Shown here piece by piece: positions 43,381-50,545 of a stretch of DNA of 64,000 nucleotides. Each line of letters opens with the position of its first letter. The stretch's first letter is position 1. The notes beneath the pieces were generated by a model that worked only from the letters and a program-made list of their open reading frames with translations, searched no databases and was not told the origin of the DNA. The stretch covers positions 1-64,000 of the forward strand of contig CAZFKP010000008.1 of the NCBI GenBank assembly GCA_964518725.1, written 5' to 3'. This DNA is from JANRKF01 sp964518725. GTDB lineage: Bacteria; Pseudomonadota; Alphaproteobacteria; Rickettsiales; SXRF01. The position numbers were made by a program, and so were the translations under genes.

Positions 43381-44184
43381 TTAAAGCCCCGCGAGGTTGC
43401 GGTCGATCATCTTTTGCGGATCCACGGCCTTGGTGCCGTCGCGCATGGAGAAATAGAGCTGCGATTTCTTGACATTGCCGGTCGCGCCGACATAACCGAT
43501 GATATCGCCCTGTTTCACGCGATCGTATTTATCGACGCCGAGGCGGGCAAGATGGGCATAGGTGGTCGTACGCCCGCTCTTGTGCTTCACCAGCACCATG
43601 TTGCCATAGCCTTTCATTTTATTATCGGCATACACCACCTCGCCATCCGCAGCCGCCCACACCGGCTCACCCTCGCTGGCGGCAATATTCACGCCGTCAT
43701 TGGCCTTGCCGGCACCCTTGTTGCCGAACGAGGAAATAATATCGTTGCTGGCGACCGGCCAGATAAACGCCGATTTCGAGGTAGCTGCCGCCGTATCACG
43801 CGGTTTGTTCGTCCAGGCGTTGACCGGTGCCGCCCCTTCGGTATTGACGAGCGTCACTGGCTCAGGCGCAGCCGCTGGTGCCGGTTGCGCCGATTCGCCG
43901 CCGGCAGCTGGGGAAAGATCGTTCACCGCAATCGAACCGGAAGAGGCTGCCGTCTGCGACGGGGTACCCGTCGTCCAGACGAGGTTTTCCTTGGCACGCT
44001 GTTCGTTATAGACCGGTTGCGCGCCGACATAGCTTACCGGCGCCACGGGCGCACTCGCAACCTGCTGGGTGAAATTGCCATCACGGCTATAGTCGTGCGC
44101 GCCGCGCAACTCGACCACCGCCGGGGGCTGGGTACAGGCAGCAAGCAGGACACACGATGAAATGAAGAGCGACGAACGCAGCAT
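43381..44184 (-). CDS. nlpD: NlpD-like LytM/M23 lipoprotein, zinc site lost
   Basis: This encodes 267 residues from the ATG at 44184 (AAGGAG 7 nt upstream). The lipobox LLAACTQ makes it a lipoprotein. A Pro/Ala-rich middle leads to a C-terminal LytM/M23 fold: 'NDGVNIAASEGEPVWAAADG', 'YGNMVLVKHKSGRTTTYAHL' and 'QLYFSMRDG'. Of the zinc ligands, the HxGxD His is Asn, and the final HxH-type His in L-H-F is Tyr, so it should not hydrolyse peptidoglycan. Such degenerate proteins (NlpD, EnvC) activate cell-division amidases. Its place at the end of the serS-surE-pcm run is the conserved alphaproteobacterial location of this gene. Confidence 0.9.
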   Translation of the reverse strand: MLRSSLFISSCVLLAACTQPPAVVELRGAHDYSRDGNFTQQVASAPVAPVSYVGAQPVYNEQRAKENLVWTTGTPSQTAASSGSIAVNDLSPAAGGESAQPAPAAAPEPVTLVNTEGAAPVNAWTNKPRDTAAATSKSAFIWPVASNDIISSFGNKGAGKANDGVNIAASEGEPVWAAADGEVVYADNKMKGYGNMVLVKHKSGRTTTYAHLARLGVDKYDRVKQGDIIGYVGATGNVKKSQLYFSMRDGTKAVDPQKMIDRNLAGL

Positions 44185-44230
44185 AAGCAAACTCCTTGCT
44201 TCACGCGTAGCACGGCTTGGTTAATAATTG

Positions 44231-44521
44231 GTGAACCGAGGAAGCTCCGTTCCAAGAAGATCCCGCCGCAGGTGCCACCCCTAAATCTCGCTGCGGCGTG
44301 GAAAGCGCGCAGGAATGGATACCGAGATGAGGAGCGTACACTGCGGTACGTGATCGAACCGAGGAGGTTCTATTCCAAGAAGATTTCCCGCCGCAGGTGC
44401 CACCCCTAAATCTCGCTGCGGCGTGGAAAGCGCGCAGGAATGGATACCGAGATGAGGAGCGTACACTGCGGTACGTGATCGAACCGAGGAGGTTCTATTC
44501 CAAGAAGATTTCCCGCCGCAG
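44231..44521. repeat. Tandem array of a 106-bp nested palindrome (2 full copies plus a partial)
   Basis: Full copies at 44291-44396 and 44416-44521 appear identical and are joined by a 19-bp spacer (unit length 125 bp). A 5'-truncated, diverged copy covers 44231-44271, followed by the same spacer. Each unit is a nested palindrome: outer CTGCGGCG/CGCCGCAG, then GGAATGGA/TCTATTCC-type arms, then an inner CGTAC/GTACG hairpin. It fills nearly the whole 343-nt gap between pcm and nlpD. A fourth, diverged copy lies at 50418-50524. Short reading frames across it are artefacts of the repeat. Confidence 0.9.
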
Positions 44522-44527
44522 TAGAGA

Positions 44528-45211
44528 TTACCCCGCAACCAGCGGCACAAAGCGCACGGGCATCAACGTCTCCTGCTCCACCGTGCCGTCCTTGTGTTTT
44601 CGCAGCTTGATAAGTGTCTGCTCGGCCACGCTTGAACCCACCGGAATCACCATGATGCCATCGGGGGCGAGCTGTTCGATGTAGCACTCCGGAATCGTCG
44701 CCGCCGCCGCCGTCACCAGGATACGCTCGAACGGCGCAGCTTCTTTCCAGCCTTTGCTGCCGTCGCCGCGGCGGGTAACCACATTGGTAAGGCCGAGCTC
44801 GCGGAACCGCTCTTCGGCCAGCACCAACAACTCTTTGTGGCGTTCAATCGTATAGACGCGGCGGGCGAGCTTGGAAAGCACCGCCGCTTGATAGCCGGAG
44901 CCGGTACCGATTTCCAGCACCCGCATGCGCGGCGTAAGCGAAAGCGCCTGCGTCATGGCAGCAACGACGGTAGGCTGGCTGATGGTCTGCCCTTGGGCGA
45001 TCGGCAGCGCCGTATCATCATAGGCATGGTCGCGGAAATGGTCATCGACAAACAATTCGCGTGGAATTTGTTCGATGGCGGAGAGCACCGACGTATCACG
45101 GATACCGGAATTGCGTAGCTGCATGATGAGCCGGAGCCGGTTGGGCAACATGCCGTCCGCGACCAGCGCATGGGTAAAAAGATCGGGCTTGATAGTTGTT
45201 TGTATCTGCAC
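44528..45211 (-). CDS. pcm: Protein-L-isoaspartate O-methyltransferase
   Basis: This encodes 227 residues if the GTG at 45211 is used; an ATG at 45151 gives 207 residues and is also possible. No clear ribosome-binding site distinguishes them. The reading frame stays open up to 45343, but that part encodes repeat-like sequence, not Pcm. The SAM site 'VLEIGTGSGYQAAVL' and family blocks 'IPRELFV', 'QGQTISQPTVVAAMTQAL' and 'GDGSKGW' are intact. The enzyme methylates abnormal isoaspartyl residues to start their repair. It lies in the conserved surE-pcm-nlpD order, but with repeats on both sides. Confidence 0.93.
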   Translation of the reverse strand: MQIQTTIKPDLFTHALVADGMLPNRLRLIMQLRNSGIRDTSVLSAIEQIPRELFVDDHFRDHAYDDTALPIAQGQTISQPTVVAAMTQALSLTPRMRVLEIGTGSGYQAAVLSKLARRVYTIERHKELLVLAEERFRELGLTNVVTRRGDGSKGWKEAAPFERILVTAAAATIPECYIEQLAPDGIMVIPVGSSVAEQTLIKLRKHKDGTVEQETLMPVRFVPLVAG

Positions 45212-45300
45212 GGAACCGATAGTTAGCGCAAAATGATTAAGGAAGTGTATAAACTTATAGTGATGAGAGGCGAGTAGCGCCGAACCAGTCATGAACTGCG

Positions 45301-45335
45301 GAGCACGCTTCATGCGAAATGCAGAAGCATTTCGC
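45301..45335. repeat. Hairpin repeat (GAGCxCGCTTCATGCG family), copy 1
   Basis: GAGCACGCTTCATGCG is followed by a perfect hairpin GCGAAATGC-AGAA-GCATTTCGC (45314-45335) and GGGAGCAA. A related copy with the same head and tail and a different hairpin is at 55504-55545. It lies in the 132-nt gap between surE and pcm. Confidence 0.6.
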
Positions 45336-45343
45336 GGGAGCAA

Positions 45344-46099
45344 CTAAAAAACCTTATCCAGCACCGCCAAAGTTTTGTAATCGGTCATATCCATGCCGAT
45401 CGGCGTCACCGTGATATACCCTTTGTTCAGGAAATCAAGATCGACATTCGGTTTTTCCGGCCGGTTGTCGCGTTCGCCGCCCAGCCAGTAATAGGGTCGC
45501 CCTTTGGGGTCGACGCGCTCGGAGAGGTTGATGTTCATCACGCGCTTGCCTTGCGCGCAGACCTTCACGCCCCTCACTTTGGCAGCGGTGCAGTCAGGAA
45601 AATTCAAATTGATAAGCGTGTCTTTCGGCCATGGTTTTTTAAGCAGTGTGGTGATAATTCCCGGCGCGAGTTTTGTGACCATCTCCCAGTTGATCTTTTC
45701 CGGATCGTCGTAGAGCAGCGAGAGCGCCACGCTCGGCACACCGAGGATACAGCCTTCCATCGCCGCCGCGATGGTGCCGGAATAGGTCACATCATCGCCC
45801 GCATTGCTGCCACGGTTGACGCCGGAAAGCACCAGCGTCACCTTCGGTTTGGGCGGAATGATTTCCTTAAGTGCGAGCAGCACGCAATCGGTCGGCGTAC
45901 CCAGCACCGCATAACGTTTCGGAGTGATCTTCCGCACACGCACCGGCGTATGCAATGTGAGCGAATGCCCCGCCCCGCTCTGCTCGGTTTCGGGCGCCAC
46001 CACCCACACATCATCGGAAAGCGCCCGCGCAATTTTCTCCAGCACTTCAAGGCCGGGCGCGTTGATGCCGTCATCGTTCGTAACTAGAATTCTAGGCAT
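45344..46099 (-). CDS. surE: 5'/3'-nucleotidase SurE
   Basis: This encodes 251 residues from the ATG at 46099 (MPRILVTNDDGINAPG), which is the normal SurE start with metal ligands Asp9 and Asp10. The frame runs seven codons further upstream, but these come from a flanking repeat. The block 'VLSGVNRGSNAGDDVTYSGT' with the third ligand Asn is complete. SurE is a metal-dependent nucleoside monophosphate and polyphosphate phosphatase. The start codon itself lies in the inverted repeat next to the inserted four-helix-bundle gene, so the insertion touches the translation start region. Confidence 0.95.
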   Translation of the reverse strand: MPRILVTNDDGINAPGLEVLEKIARALSDDVWVVAPETEQSGAGHSLTLHTPVRVRKITPKRYAVLGTPTDCVLLALKEIIPPKPKVTLVLSGVNRGSNAGDDVTYSGTIAAAMEGCILGVPSVALSLLYDDPEKINWEMVTKLAPGIITTLLKKPWPKDTLINLNFPDCTAAKVRGVKVCAQGKRVMNINLSERVDPKGRPYYWLGGERDNRPEKPNVDLDFLNKGYITVTPIGMDMTDYKTLAVLDKVF

Positions 46100-46122
46100 T
46101 AGGGATTGGGCTTTAGGCATTA
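46093..46122. repeat. Left flanking repeat of the four-helix-bundle gene
   Basis: This AT-rich stretch contains AGGGATT-6-TAGGCATT. The same arrangement is found inverted at 46495-46525. It includes the start codon of surE and the stop of the four-helix-bundle gene. Confidence 0.6.
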
Positions 46123-46485
46123 GAGTTTTGCTTTCAAACTATTTCTTAGTGAATGTAACATTCGTTGTATCTCATGAATATCGTTAAAAATTTGCTTTGT
46201 ATTATGTGATTGCACATAGCCTAAATCCTCCGCCAGAATTGTTTGTGTCTCAAGTTCTGCCAACGATCCTATTGCGATAGAAATAAACTGAATAAAATCC
46301 TTTGTCCCACTTCGTGAATGTCCCTCTGCAATATTAGATGGGACAGAAACTGCCGATCTACGCATCTGGGAGATCAGCCCATAAACTTCTTCTTTTGGAA
46401 AACTTTGTGTGAGCAAATAAATTTGTTTGACGAGCACGCGACTCTTTTTCCGAACATCCAAATCTTTATAGTTTTTGATAGTCAT
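46120..46485 (-). CDS. Four-helix-bundle protein of the 23S rRNA intervening-sequence (IVP) family
   Basis: This 121-residue protein matches the family pattern: 'YKDLDVRKKSRVLVKQIYLL', 'FPKEEVYGLISQMRRSAVSV', 'SNIAEGHSRSG', and 'AIGSLAELETQTILAEDLGY'. The family was first seen as an open reading frame in intervening sequences of bacterial 23S rRNA and also occurs as free-standing genes; function is not settled. The gene is clearly richer in A+T than its neighbours, lies between imperfect inverted repeats (46093-46122 and 46495-46525), and splits the conserved serS-surE pair. All this points to an inserted mobile unit. No transposase is present. Confidence 0.93.
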   Translation of the reverse strand: MTIKNYKDLDVRKKSRVLVKQIYLLTQSFPKEEVYGLISQMRRSAVSVPSNIAEGHSRSGTKDFIQFISIAIGSLAELETQTILAEDLGYVQSHNTKQIFNDIHEIQRMLHSLRNSLKAKL

Positions 46486-46494
46486 TTTATCTTT

Positions 46495-46525
46495 CTAATG
46501 CCCAATGCCTAATCACTAATCCCTA
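46495..46525. repeat. Right flanking repeat of the four-helix-bundle gene
   Basis: Read on the minus strand it contains AGGGATT-6-TAGGCATT, as in the left repeat, with an extra GGGCATT. It encodes the last codons and the stop of serS (G-I-S-D-stop), so the inserted unit has reshaped the serS 3' end. Confidence 0.6.
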
Positions 46526-47774
46526 TTTTCTTCAGCCCGCCCATATACGGCACGAGCGCTTCCGGCACGGTGATGCTGCCATCCGCGTTCTGGTAATTCT
46601 CAATAATCGCAACCATGGTGCGGCCAATCGGCAGGCCGGAACCGTTCAGCGTATGCACGAATAAATTTTCCTTGCCGCGCTTGAAACGCGCTTTCATGCG
46701 CCGCGCCTGGAACGCGCCGCAGTTGGAGCAGCTGGAAATTTCGCGGTACGCATCCTGCCCCGGCATCCACACCTCAATGTCGTAGGTTTTTTCGGCGCTA
46801 AAGCCCATATCGCCCGTGCAGAGCAACACCGTGCGGTATGGCAGGCCGAGCTTTTGCAAAATGGCTTCGGCATTTGCCGTCATGCGCTCATGCTCGGCCA
46901 CCGACTGTTCCGGGGTCGTAATGGATACCATCTCGACTTTGGAAAACTGATGCTGGCGGATCATCCCCTTCGTGTCCCGCCCTGCCGAACCCGCCTCAGA
47001 GCGGAAACACGGCGTATAGGCCGTCATGCGGATGGGGAGTTTTTCTTCTTCTACAATTGAATCGGCAACAAGATTGGTGAGTGGAACCTCGGCGGTGGGG
47101 ATAAGCCAGAAATCATTGGTGGTTTTGAATAAATCTTCCGAGAATTTCGGCAATTGCCCAGTGCCGTAAACCGCCGCATCTTTCACCAGAAACGGCGGTG
47201 CCATTTCCGTATAACCCGCATCCACATTATGATCGAGGAAGAGTGATGCCAGCGCCCGCTCCATCCGCGCTAAGGCCCCTTTAAGCACCACAAAACGGGC
47301 ACCGCTTAGTTTCGCCGCGCCTTCAAAATCCATGAGACCCAGCGCCGTGCCAATGTCGTCATGCAGCTTGGGCGCAAAATCAAATTTCCGTGGCTCGCCC
47401 CATTTGCGAATTTCCTTATTATCCTTTTCATCCGCCCCTTGCGGCACATCGTCGGCGGGTAAATTTGGCAAAGATTCCAAAATCGATTCCAACTCACCGC
47501 GCCCAGCTAAACTGGTTTCCATCGCCGCAATCGCGTCGTTATTCGCTTTCGATTCTGCCATAACGGCGTCGGCATTCTCGCCCTTGCGCTTGGCTTCGCC
47601 GATTTGCTTGGCGTAGGCATTGCGCTTCGAGAGCAACTCCTGCAATTGCGTCTGCTCTGCGCGCTTGGCCTCGTCGAGTTTTAGAATCGCGGACGACTGG
47701 GCAGAAAGCCCACGCTTGGCCAGCGCTGCGTCGAACGCTTCCGGGCTTTGGCGAATATATTTTATATCATGCAC
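46509..47774 (-). CDS. serS: Seryl-tRNA synthetase
   Basis: This 421-residue class II synthetase has the N-terminal tRNA-binding helical arm (about residues 25-105), motif 2 'TPCFRSEAGSAGRDTKGMIR' with 'QHQFSKVEM' after it, and motif 3 'NGSGLPIGRTMVAIIENYQ'. It charges tRNA-Ser and tRNA-Sec. The C-terminal codons extend into the right repeat of the inserted four-helix-bundle unit. The normal alphaproteobacterial neighbours tatC (upstream) and surE (downstream) are both separated from it by one extra gene each. Confidence 0.97.
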   Translation of the reverse strand: MHDIKYIRQSPEAFDAALAKRGLSAQSSAILKLDEAKRAEQTQLQELLSKRNAYAKQIGEAKRKGENADAVMAESKANNDAIAAMETSLAGRGELESILESLPNLPADDVPQGADEKDNKEIRKWGEPRKFDFAPKLHDDIGTALGLMDFEGAAKLSGARFVVLKGALARMERALASLFLDHNVDAGYTEMAPPFLVKDAAVYGTGQLPKFSEDLFKTTNDFWLIPTAEVPLTNLVADSIVEEEKLPIRMTAYTPCFRSEAGSAGRDTKGMIRQHQFSKVEMVSITTPEQSVAEHERMTANAEAILQKLGLPYRTVLLCTGDMGFSAEKTYDIEVWMPGQDAYREISSCSNCGAFQARRMKARFKRGKENLFVHTLNGSGLPIGRTMVAIIENYQNADGSITVPEALVPYMGGLKKIGISD

Positions 47775-47798
47775 GTTACACCTCTTAATTTTAGCCTA

Positions 47799-48212
47799 TT
47801 ACATTGGACGACTAAGACACTCTTGTTCAAGTGATATATCATCCCCGATCAATCCACGCTGTTTCAGCATTTCCATGCATTCCACTATTTTACTCCTCAG
47901 TTGGTCTGGATGAGTAGGGTCAAAATGCAATCTTATCCCATAAGCCGTTTCATTATTATGTTCAACAACAGGTGCCTCCGCTGAAGAGGCGCGTTCAAGT
48001 TTACTGGTATCGACCATACCCTCGAGTGCCTCTACCAACGCCATATCTTTTACATACCATGTAATCAACATCGCATGATTAGCATTATCCGGCCTATATC
48101 CGCCGTTAGCGTAAACCCCAAGAAGCGCTCCTCCCTTTGCACTGAAATCATATTTGACTTGGCAGCTATTAAGCTTTGTAGACAAGTCAAACACGCAGCG
48201 AAAACTTTGCAT
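47799..48212 (-). CDS. Hypothetical protein between tatC and serS
   Basis: This encodes 137 residues, starting 3 nt after the tatC stop with AAGGAA in the tatC end as ribosome-binding site. No signal peptide or membrane helix. It contains 'RCVFDLSTKLNSCQVKYDFS', 'MLITWYVKDMALVEALEGMV' and a C-terminal 'LRFD...LRSKIVECMEMLKQRGLI'-like helical region (written here in part). I recognise no family. Base composition is nearer to A+T than tatC or serS, and the position breaks the usual tatC-serS adjacency, so recent acquisition is plausible. Confidence 0.65.
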   Translation of the reverse strand: MQSFRCVFDLSTKLNSCQVKYDFSAKGGALLGVYANGGYRPDNANHAMLITWYVKDMALVEALEGMVDTSKLERASSAEAPVVEHNNETAYGIRLHFDPTHPDQLRSKIVECMEMLKQRGLIGDDISLEQECLSRPM

Positions 48213-48215
48213 GAA

Positions 48216-48968
48216 TTATTCCTTGAAGGTTGGCGCGCGCGGGGATTTGCACAAAAGAATGGAGATTTCATACAAAACATAAAGCGGAACGGAAAGCGCT
48301 ATCTGGCTGAAAATATCGGGCGGGGTGATGACGGCGGCGACCGAGACGATGATGACGATGGCATAGCGGCGGCCTTTTTTCAGGGTGTCGACGCTCAGGA
48401 AGCCGGATTTGACCAGCAACACCAATATGATCGGCAATTGGAACGAGAGGCCGAACGCGATGATGAGATGCATGACCAGGCTCAAATAATCCGAGACTTT
48501 GGCCTCCAGTTGGATCGGCAGCCCCTGCCCCCCGCTCGTCTCAAACCCCAGGAAAAAGCGCCATGCCGCTGGGAAAATGAGGTAATACACGAACGCCGCG
48601 CCGATAAAAAACAGCGCGGGTGCGGCGACCAGAAACGGCAGCATCGCACGCTTTTCTTTCGCATGCAGGCCGGGGGCGATGAACTTGTAAAGCTGTGCCG
48701 CGATGACGGGAAACGACAGGATGAACCCGGCAAACACCGCCAACCGTAAATAGGTGAAAAACGCTTCGGTAAGGTTTGTATAAATCATGCGGCGGCTAGC
48801 CGGATCGGGGAAGGCATGGGCAAGCGGCGCGACGAGAAACGCATAAATATCCGCGGCGAAAAAATAGCAGATGCCGGTGGCAGCGAAAAACGCAGCGAGG
48901 CTTGCCATCAGGCGCTTTCGCAACTCCAGCACGTGGGCGATGAGCGGTTGTTTTGGCAAGTCATTCAT
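48216..48968 (-). CDS. tatC: Sec-independent translocase subunit TatC
   Basis: This encodes 250 residues from the ATG at 48968 (MNDLPKQPLIAHVLELRKRL); an ATG three codons upstream is also possible. TatC has six transmembrane helices; here they are visible with the conserved 'HVLELRKRL' at the N-terminal tail, 'FPVIAAQLYKFIAPGLHAKE' loop and 'FGLSFQLPIILVLLV'. TatC recognises the twin-arginine signal and, with TatB, forms the receptor for folded-protein export. It overlaps tatB by 8 nt. The tatABC order downstream of nagZ is the alphaproteobacterial norm. Confidence 0.96.
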   Translation of the reverse strand: MNDLPKQPLIAHVLELRKRLMASLAAFFAATGICYFFAADIYAFLVAPLAHAFPDPASRRMIYTNLTEAFFTYLRLAVFAGFILSFPVIAAQLYKFIAPGLHAKEKRAMLPFLVAAPALFFIGAAFVYYLIFPAAWRFFLGFETSGGQGLPIQLEAKVSDYLSLVMHLIIAFGLSFQLPIILVLLVKSGFLSVDTLKKGRRYAIVIIVSVAAVITPPDIFSQIALSVPLYVLYEISILLCKSPRAPTFKE

Positions 48969-49221
48969 GCTTATCATCCGGCGTCAGCGGATAGGATTCA
49001 TACCATTTCCCATCGTCACCCTGGATCATTTTGATGTCGTCCTTGATGCCGGATTCTTCGGCAAGGTCGTCAAACGCCTTTCGCATCTCGCCGGTCAGGT
49101 TTTTAAGCGCCCGTATCAGCTTGGCGGCACCGCGAACGACCGTCGGCAATTCCTTGGGGCCGATGAACACCACGGCCACCACGACCACCAGCAGCACTTC
49201 GGCAAGCGATAGATCGAACAT
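48961..49221 (-). CDS. tatB: Twin-arginine translocase subunit TatB
   Basis: This 86-residue protein has one N-terminal helix 'FDLSLAEVLLVVVVAVVFIG', the hinge 'GPKELPTVVR' and a following amphipathic helix 'AAKLIRALKNLTGEMRKAFD', the TatB form with the conserved Glu in the helix and G-P at the hinge. It is shorter than E. coli TatB (171) but in the normal range for many alphaproteobacteria. TatB links TatC to the TatA pore. It starts 6 nt after the tatA stop. Confidence 0.94.
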   Translation of the reverse strand: MFDLSLAEVLLVVVVAVVFIGPKELPTVVRGAAKLIRALKNLTGEMRKAFDDLAEESGIKDDIKMIQGDDGKWYESYPLTPDDKHE

Positions 49222-49227
49222 GACGGG

Positions 49228-49389
49228 TTATTTATCGTCGATTTTTTTCGATTCGTCTTCTTTCAAACCTTCACGCAGGGCACGCACGCCTTTGCCAATA
49301 TCGCCCATCACACGCGGGATGCGGCCTGCGCCGAACACCACCAGCACAATCACCAGCACCAATAATAAATGCGAAAAACTTAGTCCCAT
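49228..49389 (-). CDS. tatA: Twin-arginine translocase subunit TatA
   Basis: This encodes 53 residues: MGLSFSHLLLVLVIVLVVFG (helix), then 'AGRIPRVMGDIGKGVRALRE' (amphipathic helix), then an acidic/basic tail. The F-G hinge and G-R-I-P are diagnostic. AGGAGG lies 5 nt before the ATG. TatA oligomers form the translocation path. It is short compared with most TatA proteins (about 70-90), lacking most of the C-tail. It is the first gene of tatABC and begins 9 nt after nagZ, where many alphaproteobacteria have scpA and scpB instead. Confidence 0.93.
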   Translation of the reverse strand: MGLSFSHLLLVLVIVLVVFGAGRIPRVMGDIGKGVRALREGLKEDESKKIDDK

Positions 49390-49398
49390 CGTTACCTC

Positions 49399-50397
49399 CT
49401 ATGCGAGCATATGCTCCAACTCATACCTTGCTTCTTTAGCATCAAAAACCGCGTCTGTCGCGGGGATTTGCACGGCCTTCAGCGCCCGCTCCAGCCCCCG
49501 CCCGGAAAGCGGCGCGCAGGCATCGGCCGAGGCGCGCAAAATATCCAGATCCGGCTCGCAGATGCCATTACAGTGCAGCACCACGTCGCACCCCGCGTCG
49601 AGCGCGCCCACCGCACGTTCGGCGTAGCTCCCTTGCATGGATTTCATCCACAGCGCATCCGACATCAGCAGGTTGTCAAACCCGATATCATGGCGGATAT
49701 AGTCGATGGCCTTGGGCGAGAGCGTCGCCATACGGTCGGGGTCGAGCGCGGTATAGACCACATGCGCGGTCATGCCCATCGGCAAGTCGTTGAGCGCCTT
49801 GAACGGCAGAAAATCCGTGCGTTCTAGCTCGGCCAGCGGCGTATCGACCACCGGCAGTTTTTCATGGCTGTCCACCACTGCCCGGCCATGGCCGGGAATA
49901 TGTTTCAGCACCGGAATCACCCCGCCATCCATCAGGCCGTTGGCCTGTGCGCGGGCATGGGTGGTGACGGTTTTTACGTCGGTGCCGAAGGCGCGGTCGC
50001 CGATGATATCATGCGCGCCGGGAACGGGAATATCGGCGAGTGGCAGGCAGTCCACCGTAATGCCAAGCGCCACCAGATCCTCAGCAATGAGCCGCGCCGC
50101 AATGTACGTTGCACGAAGGCTGTCACCCTTGGCCTGCGCCAGCGCACGCGCCGACGGAAACCGCGACCAGTACGGCGGTTTGAGCCTTGCCACGCGCCCG
50201 CCCTCCTGATCGATCAGGATGGGCACATTGTAACGCCCGGTCACATCCCGCATCTCCGCAGTAAGCGCCTTCACTTGCTCGGGGTTCACGCAATTGCGGC
50301 CAAACAGAATAAACCCATAGGGGTCGATGGCGGCGAACAACGCCTTCTCCTCAGCGGTCAGGCGCTCGCCTTGGCAATCGACGATCAGTGGCAGCAT
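49399..50397 (-). CDS. nagZ: Beta-N-acetylhexosaminidase
   Basis: This 332-residue GH3 enzyme has the NagZ signature LKHIPGHGRAVVDSHEKLP (about residues 165-183) with the catalytic His on the flexible loop, and 'SDALWMKSM' with the nucleophile Asp. NagZ removes GlcNAc from anhydromuropeptides in the cytoplasm during cell-wall recycling. A nested palindromic repeat (50418-50524) lies between it and the upstream SPOR gene, so the repeat would be in the intergenic mRNA if they are co-transcribed. Confidence 0.95.
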   Translation of the reverse strand: MLPLIVDCQGERLTAEEKALFAAIDPYGFILFGRNCVNPEQVKALTAEMRDVTGRYNVPILIDQEGGRVARLKPPYWSRFPSARALAQAKGDSLRATYIAARLIAEDLVALGITVDCLPLADIPVPGAHDIIGDRAFGTDVKTVTTHARAQANGLMDGGVIPVLKHIPGHGRAVVDSHEKLPVVDTPLAELERTDFLPFKALNDLPMGMTAHVVYTALDPDRMATLSPKAIDYIRHDIGFDNLLMSDALWMKSMQGSYAERAVGALDAGCDVVLHCNGICEPDLDILRASADACAPLSGRGLERALKAVQIPATDAVFDAKEARYELEHMLA

Positions 50398-50417
50398 CAG
50401 CCCTCCTTAGAAATTCG

Positions 50418-50524
50418 CTGCGATGAAAAAAGCGCGCAGGAATGGATACCGAAGGGAAGGAGTGTACATATAGGTACATGACCGACCGAAGGAGGCTCCA
50501 TTCCAAGCAGATTTTCCATCGCAG
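50418..50524. repeat. Nested palindrome, dispersed copy
   Basis: This 107-bp copy has the same plan as the array at 44231-44521: outer CTGCGATG/CATCGCAG, arms GGAATGGA/TCCATTCC and an inner GTACAT/AGGTAC hairpin. Arms have changed on both sides so that pairing is kept (for example GGCG to GATG opposite CGCC to CATC), which suggests the structure matters. It fills most of the gap between the SPOR gene and nagZ. Confidence 0.88.
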
Positions 50525-50545
50525 TAGAAGTTATTAGGAGGGGTG

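Noticed and set aside
44281..44687. Minus-strand frames of about 90 codons across the tandem palindromes
   Set aside because: Their near-identical peptides are produced by the repeat units themselves, and the region is better explained as nested palindromes.
45212..45343. N-terminal extension of pcm by 44 codons
   Set aside because: The extension encodes repeat-derived sequence with a hairpin, and Pcm proteins do not have it; later starts at 45211 or 45151 fit better.
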